Source: Peptococcaceae bacterium (GTDB lineage: Bacteria; Bacillota; Peptococcia; Peptococcales; Peptococcaceae). From it: a DNA stretch of 11,766 bases. Position numbers and translations under genes: made by a program. Positions 6,801 to 11,766 of the stretch are shown in pieces. The DNA is taken from positions 1-11,766 of the forward strand of contig JAFXJE010000184.1 in the NCBI GenBank assembly GCA_017532485.1. Direction: 5' to 3'. The notes under the pieces are model-generated. The model searched no databases and was not told the origin of the DNA. It worked only from the letters and a program-made list of their open reading frames with translations. Within the stretch, counting starts at the first letter, position 1, and each line of letters opens with the position of its first letter.

Positions 6801-7256
6801 ATGACAGCAGAAAAGAAAAATAAAAGCAAATTATACATCGTAGATGAGGATATTTTACCGGAAGCAATTTGGAAAACAGCAAAAGCTAAAGAATTGTTAG
6901 CTAAAAATAAAAATTTAACTGTAAATGAAGCTGTTGAGCAGGTAGGTTTAAGCAGAAGTGCTTTTTATAAATATAGAGAAGGTGTTTCGCCTTTCTATGA
7001 AGCCAGCAGGGCAAAAATTATTACTGTGCAAATTCATATGAACAATATTGCTGGTATTTTGTCAGCTTGTATGAATGAAATAGCCAAGGCTAAGGGTAAT
7101 ATTTTGACTATCAATCAAGGTATACCTATTAATGATATTGCTATTTCAACTATTGCTTTTGATACGATGGAAATAACCGAAAGTTTGGAAGATGTTCTTG
7201 AAATTATCCAACAAATTGAGGGTGTTTATAGTATAGAAGTTATTGGAAGAAATTAG
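6801..7256 (+). CDS. HTH plus ACT domain protein (UPF0735, PheB/YszB-like)
   Basis: This 151-residue protein has two parts. Residues about 39-60 (LTVNEAVEQVGLSRSAFYKY) look like a helix-turn-helix. Residues about 73-151 form an ACT domain, with the core strand TVQIHMNNIAGILSACMNEI. This is the layout of the UPF0735 family, known as PheB in Bacillus subtilis because it lies beside pheA; its biochemical role is not settled as far as I know. ACT domains usually bind amino acids. Here it is the first gene of an operon with homoserine dehydrogenase, homoserine kinase and aspartokinase, not prephenate dehydratase. A regulator responding to an aspartate-family amino acid is a reasonable but unproven guess. 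The ATG has a GAGAGG ribosome site at 6786-6791. Its stop codon overlaps the ribosome site of the next gene. Confidence 0.85.
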   Translation: MTAEKKNKSKLYIVDEDILPEAIWKTAKAKELLAKNKNLTVNEAVEQVGLSRSAFYKYREGVSPFYEASRAKIITVQIHMNNIAGILSACMNEIAKAKGNILTINQGIPINDIAISTIAFDTMEITESLEDVLEIIQQIEGVYSIEVIGRN

Positions 7257-7267
7257 GAGTGTACAGC

Positions 7268-8572
7268 ATGGAAAAGAAAATCTTAAAAGCCGGTTTGCTC
7301 GGTTTGGGTACTGTAGGTACTGGTGTTTATAAATTATTTGAGGCACAAAAAGAAGAAATGATTCATAAAATCGGTGCCGAGCTGGAATTGAAAAAAATAT
7401 TAGTTCGTCCTCAATCCATGGAAAGAGCTAAAGGCATCGTTCGTGAAGGTATTGAATTAACCAGTGATTGGCGTTCAATTGTTGAAGACGAGGAAATAGA
7501 TATTATTATTGAAGTTATGGGTGGTACAGAGTTTGCTAAAGAATGTATTTTAGCAGCGTTAAATGCCGGTAAGAGTGTAGTTACTTCCAATAAAGATTTA
7601 GTGGCTATTGATGGCAAAGAGTTGTTGGATACAGCAGCAGCCAATAATTGTGACTTCTTATTTGAAGCAGCAGTTGCTGGTGGTATTCCTATCATTCGTC
7701 CATTAAAACAATGTTTAGCCGGTAATCATCTGACAGAAGTAATGGGGATTATTAACGGCACCACAAACTTCATTTTAACTAAAATGACTTTGGAGGATAT
7801 GGACTATCAGGAAGCTTTGGCTTTGGCAACAGAATTGGGTTATGCAGAAGCTGACCCTACAGCTGATGTAGAAGGTATTGATGCCGCTCGCAAAGTAGCT
7901 ATTTTAGCCTCTATTGCTTTCAACTCACGCGTAGTGTTAGGCGATGTTTATACAGAAGGCATTACTCGTTTGACTAAAGCAGATATTGAATATGCCAAGG
8001 AAATGGGCTGGACTATTAAATTAATTGGTATGGCTAGAAATACTGAAACAGGCATTGAAGTAAGAGTTCATCCAATGCTTATTCCAAGTACTCATCCATT
8101 GGCATCTGTTAACGATTCGTTTAACGCAGTATTTGTTCATGGTGATGCTGTGGATGATGCTATGTTCTACGGCAGAGGTGCCGGCGAGCTGCCAACAGCC
8201 AGTGCAATTATGGGTGATGTTATGGATATTGCCAGAGATATTCGGTTTAATTGCAAAGCTAGAATTAATTGTACTTGTTATAAACAATTACCGATTAAAA
8301 CCATTGATGAGTGCAACAATAGTTATTACATTCGCTTGATGGCAGATAATCAACCGGGTGTATTGAGCAATATTGCTAAGGTTTTCGGTGACCATAATGT
8401 AAGCATTGCTCAATTTATTCAAAGAAATGCTGAAGAATATCAGGCTGAAATGGTATTAATTACGGAAAATGTTTTGGAAAAAGATTTTAATGCAGCTATG
8501 GAACAACTAAAAGCATTAAGCATTGTGAAAGATGTTTCTGCTGTTATTCGTGTATATGGAAAAAACAGTTGA
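7268..8572 (+). CDS. hom: Homoserine dehydrogenase with C-terminal ACT domain
   Basis: This enzyme reduces aspartate semialdehyde to homoserine with NAD(P)H, the branch point toward threonine and methionine. The 434-residue protein has an N-terminal Rossmann fold with GLGTVG (12-17), the EVMGG and TSNKDLVA segments, then the catalytic domain with AAVAGGIPIIRPL, NGTTNFIL and the DPTADVEGIDAARK region, whose Lys matches the family's catalytic Lys. A C-terminal ACT domain (about 353-434, core RLMADNQPGVLSNIAKVF) is the usual site of threonine feedback control in this class. I prefer ATG 7268. A GTG in frame at 7259 overlaps the AGGAG ribosome site (7255-7259), which is placed 8 bases before the ATG. 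The ribosome site also overlaps the upstream stop, so translation is probably coupled. Its own stop overlaps the next gene's ribosome site. Confidence 0.96.
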   Translation: MEKKILKAGLLGLGTVGTGVYKLFEAQKEEMIHKIGAELELKKILVRPQSMERAKGIVREGIELTSDWRSIVEDEEIDIIIEVMGGTEFAKECILAALNAGKSVVTSNKDLVAIDGKELLDTAAANNCDFLFEAAVAGGIPIIRPLKQCLAGNHLTEVMGIINGTTNFILTKMTLEDMDYQEALALATELGYAEADPTADVEGIDAARKVAILASIAFNSRVVLGDVYTEGITRLTKADIEYAKEMGWTIKLIGMARNTETGIEVRVHPMLIPSTHPLASVNDSFNAVFVHGDAVDDAMFYGRGAGELPTASAIMGDVMDIARDIRFNCKARINCTCYKQLPIKTIDECNNSYYIRLMADNQPGVLSNIAKVFGDHNVSIAQFIQRNAEEYQAEMVLITENVLEKDFNAAMEQLKALSIVKDVSAVIRVYGKNS

Positions 8573-8583
8573 GGTGAGACAGC

Positions 8584-9483
8584 ATGATGAAATTACGGGT
8601 GCCGGCAACAACGGCGAACATGGGCCCGGGATTTGATTGTCTGGGAATGGCCTTTGATTTTTATAATTATATAGATTTTGAAGAATATGGTTTACCTGGT
8701 AGCTGTAAGCTGACTTCATCAGGTGGAGCTGGTAAAATTGATTTGAGCAAAAATAATTTGATTTATAGAGCCTACGCCAAAACTTTTGAATATGCTGGAG
8801 AAGATGTCAAAGGTGTAAAGATGCACTTTGAAAATCATATTCCATATTCGCGTGGTTTAGGCAGCAGTTCCGCAGCGATTATCGGTGGTGTTAAAGTAGC
8901 CAATGTTTTATTAGGTGACCGTTTAACCAATGAAGAGATGCTGAATGTTGCTTTAGAATTTGAAGGACATCCTGATAATATTGCTCCTGCTCTATTGGGT
9001 GGGGTGGTTATCAGTGGTCTTTTAGAAAATGGCAAGGTATTTTATCGAAAAATTAAGGTACCTCAAAATTTACACTGTACTTTAGTAATTCCAAATTATC
9101 CATTGGCGACTAAAAAAGCTAGAGAAGTATTGCCGAAGCAATTTTCTATGGCAGAAGCAGTGCATAATATAGGGAGAACAGCTCTTTTGGTTGATGCTAT
9201 GCATACAGGTGATTTGAAGCAGCTCGCTTTAGCGATGGATGATTGCTTGCATCAGCCTTATCGGAAGACATTAATTAAAGGTATGGATGAAATTATTCCG
9301 GCAGCTAAAGCTCTAGGTGCATTGAATGTAACTATCAGCGGAGCCGGACCAACAATATTGATTGTAGGTGATGCACCACACGATTATTCTTCCTTACAAG
9401 ATATATTAAGTAAGGAAGGGGTGCAGGCAAAAATTGTTGACTTGCAGCCAACAAATGAAGGTGCAGTAATCGTAAACAGATAG
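8584..9483 (+). CDS. thrB: Homoserine kinase (GHMP family)
   Basis: This 299-residue cytosolic enzyme phosphorylates homoserine to O-phosphohomoserine with ATP, the step before threonine synthase. It has the GHMP kinase layout: an N-terminal RVPATTANMGPGFDCLG segment (5-21), the phosphate-binding GLGSSSA motif (91-97), a FEGHPDNIAPALLGG substrate-site segment, and the C-terminal ISGAGPT motif that completes the active site. The length is normal. Two adjacent ATG codons (8584 and 8587) are possible starts. A GAGGTGAG ribosome site (8571-8578) lies close upstream and overlaps the hom stop codon, and either ATG would work. It sits between hom and the aspartokinase gene with gaps of only 11 and 12 bases. 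thrC, the next step, is not in the window. Confidence 0.96.
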   Translation: MMKLRVPATTANMGPGFDCLGMAFDFYNYIDFEEYGLPGSCKLTSSGGAGKIDLSKNNLIYRAYAKTFEYAGEDVKGVKMHFENHIPYSRGLGSSSAAIIGGVKVANVLLGDRLTNEEMLNVALEFEGHPDNIAPALLGGVVISGLLENGKVFYRKIKVPQNLHCTLVIPNYPLATKKAREVLPKQFSMAEAVHNIGRTALLVDAMHTGDLKQLALAMDDCLHQPYRKTLIKGMDEIIPAAKALGALNVTISGAGPTILIVGDAPHDYSSLQDILSKEGVQAKIVDLQPTNEGAVIVNR

Positions 9484-9495
9484 GAGTGCAAAGAA

Positions 9496-10728
9496 ATGGC
9501 GTTAATTGTGCAAAAATATGGCGGAACCTCGGTGGGGTCTGTAGAACGCGTAAGAGCAGTAGCAAAACATATTGCCACTTTTAAAGAAAATGGTCATGAT
9601 TTGATTATTACAGTATCAGCTCCAAGTGGCGTAACTGATAAATTAGTGGCAGCAACAGAAAAATTTAGCAATGTATCAGCAAGAGAAAAAGACGTAATGT
9701 TATCTATCGGTGAGCAAATTTCTATTGCTCGCTTAGTTATGGCTTTAAATGAATTAGGCATTCCTGCAGTTTCTATGACTGGATGGCAAATGGGTATTTG
9801 TACTGATGCTGAGCACACAAAAGCTAGAATTTTAGCTGTGAAAACAGAAAGAGCTAAAAAAGAATTGGCTGAAGGCAAAGTAATCGTGTTGGCAGGTTTT
9901 CAAGGTGTAACTGTAGACGGAGATATTACTACATTAGGTCGTGGTGGATCTGATACTACTGCTGTAGCAATTGCTGCAGCGATTGGAGCTGATTTGTGCG
10001 AAATTTATACTGATGTTGATGGTGTATATACAGCAGACCCTAGAATGGTAAGAGGGGCAAGCAAATTAAATGTTATTACCTATAATGAAATGTTGGAATT
10101 GGCAAGCTTAGGTGCCAAAGTATTACATCCACGTTCTGTAGAAATAGCGAAAAATTATAATGTGAAATTATCTGTGCGTTCAAGCTTCGATACAAGCAAG
10201 GAGGGAACATTGGTGGTTAATCAATTAGAAAAAGAATTTGTTGTAACAGGTGTTGCTTGTGACCAAAAAGTAGCAAAATTTGGTATTTTTGATATTGAAG
10301 ATAAACCAGGTTTAGCAACTGTTGTTTTCCAAGCACTGGCTGATGCTAAGATTAATGTAGATATGATTATTCAGAGTGCTATGCGAAATAATTTGAATGA
10401 TATTTCCTTTACTGTACCATTGGAAGATATGGAAAGAACAATTAAAGTATTGGAAGAATTAAGAGAAAATATTGGTTTCAGCGATATCGTATTCTCACCA
10501 GATGTAGCTAAAATTTCTTTAGTAGGTGCTGGGATGACCAGTGCTCCAGGTGTAGCAGCAAAGATGTTCTCTGTTTTAGCAGAAAATAATATTAACATTG
10601 AAATGATTTGTACTTCTGAAATTCGTATTTCCTGCATCATCGAAAAATGGAATGGTATCCCTGCTAAAGCAATGCAAGCTTTACATGATGCCTTTAACTT
10701 AGATAAATTAGACCAAGTAACTGAATAG
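9496..10728 (+). CDS. lysC: Aspartokinase with two ACT domains
   Basis: This 410-residue enzyme phosphorylates aspartate to aspartyl phosphate, the first committed step toward lysine, threonine and methionine. The kinase domain carries the KYGGTSVG signature (7-14), a TLGRGGSDTTA segment and the YTDVDGVYTADPR segment. Two C-terminal ACT units follow, with cores IEDKPGLATVVFQALADAKI and AGMTSAPGVAAKMFSVLAEN; these normally bind lysine and/or threonine for feedback inhibition. The size and layout match the monofunctional alpha subunit of Bacillus AKII and Corynebacterium aspartokinase. The ATG follows a TAGGAGTG ribosome site (9481-9488) that overlaps the thrB stop. An internal ribosome site and GTG at 10198-10215 may give a separate beta subunit. 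It is the last gene of the operon and is followed by a terminator. Confidence 0.96.
   Translation: MALIVQKYGGTSVGSVERVRAVAKHIATFKENGHDLIITVSAPSGVTDKLVAATEKFSNVSAREKDVMLSIGEQISIARLVMALNELGIPAVSMTGWQMGICTDAEHTKARILAVKTERAKKELAEGKVIVLAGFQGVTVDGDITTLGRGGSDTTAVAIAAAIGADLCEIYTDVDGVYTADPRMVRGASKLNVITYNEMLELASLGAKVLHPRSVEIAKNYNVKLSVRSSFDTSKEGTLVVNQLEKEFVVTGVACDQKVAKFGIFDIEDKPGLATVVFQALADAKINVDMIIQSAMRNNLNDISFTVPLEDMERTIKVLEELRENIGFSDIVFSPDVAKISLVGAGMTSAPGVAAKMFSVLAENNINIEMICTSEIRISCIIEKWNGIPAKAMQALHDAFNLDKLDQVTE
10198..10215 (+). promoter_or_regulatory. Candidate internal ribosome site and GTG start for an aspartokinase beta subunit
   Basis: Inside lysC, AAGGAGGG (10198-10205) is a near-perfect Shine-Dalgarno sequence. 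A GTG codon in the lysC frame at 10213 (residue 240) lies 8 bases after its GGAGG core, and a TTG at 10210 is also in frame. Translation from the GTG would give 171 residues covering both ACT domains (to 10728). Bacillus and Corynebacterium lysC are known to make such an in-frame beta subunit of about 160-170 residues from the same region. Whether it is used here is inference; K-E-G codons could create the motif by chance. Confidence 0.55.
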
Positions 10729-10747
10729 GATAGTAAAAATGATAAGT

Positions 10748-10786
10748 AATAAGACCAGGACAAAATTTTGTTCCGGTCTTATTTTT
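10748..10786 (+). terminator. Rho-independent terminator of the homoserine/aspartokinase operon
   Basis: AATAAGACC (10748-10756) pairs perfectly with GGTCTTATT (10775-10783), and T residues continue to 10786. Inside the stem, after one mismatch, GGACAAAA pairs with TTTTGTTC with one G-T pair. The hairpin starts 19 bases after the lysC stop. Its inner GGACAAAA...TTGTTC core and trailing TTTTTGTA are shared with the groEL terminator at 2357-2399. Confidence 0.92.
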
Positions 10787-10793
10787 GTAGGTA

Positions 10794-10829
10794 AATATTT
10801 TGTCGAAAATTAACAATGTACAAAATATT
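10794..10829. repeat. Perfect 10-bp inverted repeat upstream of the Rpn-like tail gene
   Basis: AATATTTTGT (10794-10803) and ACAAAATATT (10820-10829) are exact inverted copies separated by 16 bases. They lie just after the lysC terminator and reach into the probable promoter of the next small gene. This could be an operator or the relic of an insertion end; no T run follows, so it is not a terminator. Confidence 0.6.
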
Positions 10830-10845
10830 CCAAACAATATATACT
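10817..10845 (+). promoter_or_regulatory. Weak candidate promoter of the Rpn-like tail gene
   Basis: TGTACA (10817-10822) and TATACT (10840-10845) are spaced by 17 bases. The -35 matches 4 of 6 and the -10 matches 5 of 6 consensus bases. The leader would be about 75 bases and contains a 6-bp inverted repeat, AACGAC (10852-10857) with GTCGTT (10881-10886). The region is AT-rich, so chance matches are likely. Confidence 0.35.
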
Positions 10846-10928
10846 ATAAATAACGACAATCCTATTTTTCATCATACTCCGTCGTTTGAAACTATTTAAC
10901 TACATTTTTAGGAGAAGGAGTTGATAAT

Positions 10929-11138
10929 ATGTCCAGTGTGTTTGAAGAATATGCAGAAAAATATGCAGAGAAATATGTGGAAAAAAGAGATGAAAAAACT
11001 GCAATTAATATGCTGAAAGAAGATATGCCCATTGAATTAATAGCAAAAGTGATACCAACTATTTCTGTAGAAAAGATCAAAGAACTCAATTCTATACATA
11101 AACGCAATCTCACTTATTTGAATAAAAATAAAGAATAA
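10929..11138 (+). CDS. Small protein resembling the C-terminal tail of Rpn/PD-(D/E)XK transposase-nucleases
   Basis: This 69-residue charged protein starts with MSSVFEEYAEKYAEKYVEKR, a helical, Glu/Lys-rich stretch made of three four-residue repeats. It continues with TAINMLKEDMPIELIAKVIP and ISVEKIKELN. That second half closely resembles the short helical tail of Rpn-family recombination-promoting nuclease/putative transposase proteins, as I recall them. The catalytic nuclease domain is absent: an in-frame TGA at 10887 and the lack of a coding pattern upstream show it is not simply a missed start. A GAAGGAG ribosome site (10914-10920) stands 8 bases before the ATG, so it looks translated. 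It may be a remnant, or a stand-alone homolog of the small RpnS-type proteins reported to be made from inside rpn genes and to inhibit the nuclease. Function unknown. Confidence 0.6.
   Translation: MSSVFEEYAEKYAEKYVEKRDEKTAINMLKEDMPIELIAKVIPTISVEKIKELNSIHKRNLTYLNKNKE
10947..10982 (+). repeat. Three 12-bp tandem repeats inside the small Rpn-like gene
   Basis: Three consecutive 12-base units, the first GAATATGCAGAA, the others differing by a few bases, encode EYAE, KYAE and KYVE. Since 12 is a multiple of three, copy number can change without shifting the frame and would lengthen or shorten a helical segment. Confidence 0.75.
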
Positions 11139-11169
11139 ATAAAGAAAAACGATTGCTATTTTCTTTATT
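11138..11169 (+). terminator. AT-only stem between the Rpn-like gene and the antitoxin gene (terminator or operator)
   Basis: AATAAAGAAAA (11138-11148) pairs perfectly over 11 bp with TTTTCTTTATT (11159-11169) around a 10-base loop. It starts at the stop codon of the small gene. There is little T run after it and the stem holds only one G-C pair, so termination would be weak. The right arm also lies in the -35/-10 spacer of the antitoxin promoter, so it could instead be an operator. Confidence 0.4.
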
Positions 11170-11180
11170 ATGAGTATACT
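11153..11180 (+). promoter_or_regulatory. Promoter of the toxin-antitoxin operon
   Basis: TTGCTA (11153-11158) and TATACT (11175-11180) are spaced by 16 bases. Transcription would begin near 11187, just before the AAGGGAG ribosome site at 11191-11197. A small inverted repeat, TACTT (11177-11181) with AAGTA (11184-11188), covers the -10 and start point and could be the site of autorepression usual for RelB-type antitoxins; that part is inference. Confidence 0.6.
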
Positions 11181-11205
11181 TAAAAGTAAGAAGGGAGTGT
11201 TGTCT

Positions 11206-11481
11206 ATGGCACAAGTTGTAAATGTAAATTTTAAATTAGATGCAGAAGTAAAAAAGAACATGGAAGAAATTTGTTCAGAATTAGGTCTTTCCATGAGTGC
11301 TGCTTTTACTATATTTGCCAAAAAAGTATGTCGTGAAAAAAGGATTCCTTTTGAAGTTTCCGTCGATCCGTTTTATTTAGAGAATAACCTTGCTCATTTG
11401 AGAAAATCAGCTAACCAGATAAAAGAAGGGAAAGTTATTGTAAAAACCATGGAGGAGCTGGAGGCGATGGAAATTGACTAG
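11206..11481 (+). CDS. RelB/DinJ-family antitoxin
   Basis: This 91-residue protein begins MAQVVNVNFKLDAEVKKNME, the ribbon-helix-helix N-terminus of RelB/DinJ antitoxins. It continues with ICSELGLSMSAAFTIFAKKV and REKRIPFEVSVDPFY, which are strong family marks. The N-terminal part should form a dimeric DNA-binding domain for autoregulation, and the C-terminal part should wrap the toxin. ATG 11206 has an AAGGGAG ribosome site 8 bases upstream. An in-frame ATG at 11170 lies upstream of the probable transcription start and has no ribosome site, so it is rejected. The stop codon (11479-11481) overlaps the start of the toxin gene by 8 bases, a usual sign of coupled translation. RelB/DinJ antitoxins pair with RelE, YafQ or YoeB-type toxins; here the partner is YoeB-like. 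Confidence 0.92.
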   Translation: MAQVVNVNFKLDAEVKKNMEEICSELGLSMSAAFTIFAKKVCREKRIPFEVSVDPFYLENNLAHLRKSANQIKEGKVIVKTMEELEAMEID

Positions 11482-11740
11482 TATTACTTTTTCAGAGTCC
11501 GCATGGGATGAATACATTTACTGGCAGATGCAAGACAAAAAAACATTGCGTAAAATAAATGCTTTGTTAAAAGATATTCAGCGTTCATCATTTCAAGGAG
11601 AAGGTAAACCAGAACCTTTGAAAGGTGAACTTACTGGTAAATGGAGTAGAAGAATTAATGAAAAAGATAGACTAGTATACGAAGTAAATAATGATATTAT
11701 AGTTGTACTACAATGTAAAGGACATTATGATGATAAATAG
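11474..11740 (+). CDS. YoeB/Txe-family toxin (ribosome-dependent mRNA endonuclease)
   Basis: This 88-residue protein starts with ITFSESAWDEYIYWQ, the hallmark of Txe/YoeB toxins, which enter the ribosome and cut mRNA at the A site. The catalytic residues of E. coli YoeB (Glu46, Arg65, His83, Tyr84) have visible counterparts at Glu47 (GKPEPLK), Arg66 (EKDRLVY), His84 and Tyr85 (GHYDD), so the toxin looks active. The start is TTG at 11474. There is no ATG in this frame nearby, the family N-terminus begins right there, and a GGAGG site at 11460-11464 lies 9 bases upstream within the antitoxin gene. The overlap with the antitoxin stop and the weak start codon would keep toxin output below antitoxin. 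The usual YoeB partner is YefM/Phd-type; here it is RelB/DinJ-type. The window ends 26 bases after the stop. Confidence 0.93.
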   Translation: MTSITFSESAWDEYIYWQMQDKKTLRKINALLKDIQRSSFQGEGKPEPLKGELTGKWSRRINEKDRLVYEVNNDIIVVLQCKGHYDDK

Positions 11741-11766
11741 TGAAATTATTTAAAAGCTCCTGTTTC

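Noticed and set aside
7259..7267. GTG at 7259 as the start of homoserine dehydrogenase
   Set aside because: It overlaps the AGGAG ribosome site; ATG 7268 is 8 bases downstream of that site and fits the family N-terminus.
10371..10763. Minus-strand reading frame of 130 codons antisense to the end of lysC and its terminator
   Set aside because: It is a shadow of the lysC coding pattern, with no family resemblance; it runs through the lysC terminator.
11170..11205. ATG at 11170 as the antitoxin start
   Set aside because: It lies upstream of the predicted transcription start (about 11187) and has no ribosome site; the family N-terminus begins at 11206.
1..11766. CRISPR arrays, tRNA, rRNA or complete insertion sequences
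   Set aside because: No regularly spaced repeats, cloverleaf-like sequence, rRNA segments or full transposase gene were seen on either strand.

Overview
The window is AT-rich with strong Shine-Dalgarno sites, a CIRCE-controlled groESL operon, a SpoVB-type flippase and a UPF0735 (PheB-type) ACT protein. These point to a low-GC Firmicute. My guess, from the look of the proteins, is a Negativicutes member related to Phascolarctobacterium; this is inference, not a database result.

Layout. Positions 1-135 (minus) hold the N-terminal 45 codons of a 5-formyltetrahydrofolate cyclo-ligase. A divergent promoter region with a perfect CIRCE operator (283-309) then drives groES (357-647) and groEL (705-2327), which end at a strong terminator. 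A convergent gene (2479-4497, minus) encodes an EF-G-like GTPase with altered G motifs. Divergent from it are a SpoVB/MurJ-superfamily flippase (4657-6168) and a YbaK-type deacylase (6247-6711). A consensus sigma-A promoter (TTGACA-17-TATAAT, 6728-6756) then starts a tight four-gene operon: HTH-ACT protein, homoserine dehydrogenase, homoserine kinase and aspartokinase (6801-10728). It ends at a terminator resembling the groEL one. The last 1 kb is accessory: a 69-residue protein resembling the tail of Rpn/PD-(D/E)XK transposase-nucleases (10929-11138), then a RelB/DinJ-YoeB toxin-antitoxin pair (11206-11740).

How the genes work together. groES and groEL form the chaperonin, controlled by HrcA at CIRCE. 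The operon covers the first step of the aspartate pathway and two steps of the threonine branch: aspartyl phosphate formation by LysC, homoserine formation by Hom, and homoserine phosphorylation by ThrB. Asd and ThrC are absent here. Four ACT domains are spread over three of its proteins, so amino-acid sensing is heavily represented. LysC also contains a well-placed internal ribosome binding site and GTG codon that could give a separate regulatory beta subunit, as known for Bacillus and Corynebacterium. The toxin-antitoxin pair has its own promoter and translationally overlapping genes.

I do not see a wholly new multi-gene system. The most interesting points are the internal lysC start, the Asp-to-Glu change in the G4 motif of the EF-G-like protein, the orphan Rpn-like tail next to the toxin-antitoxin pair, and the shared core of two terminators.
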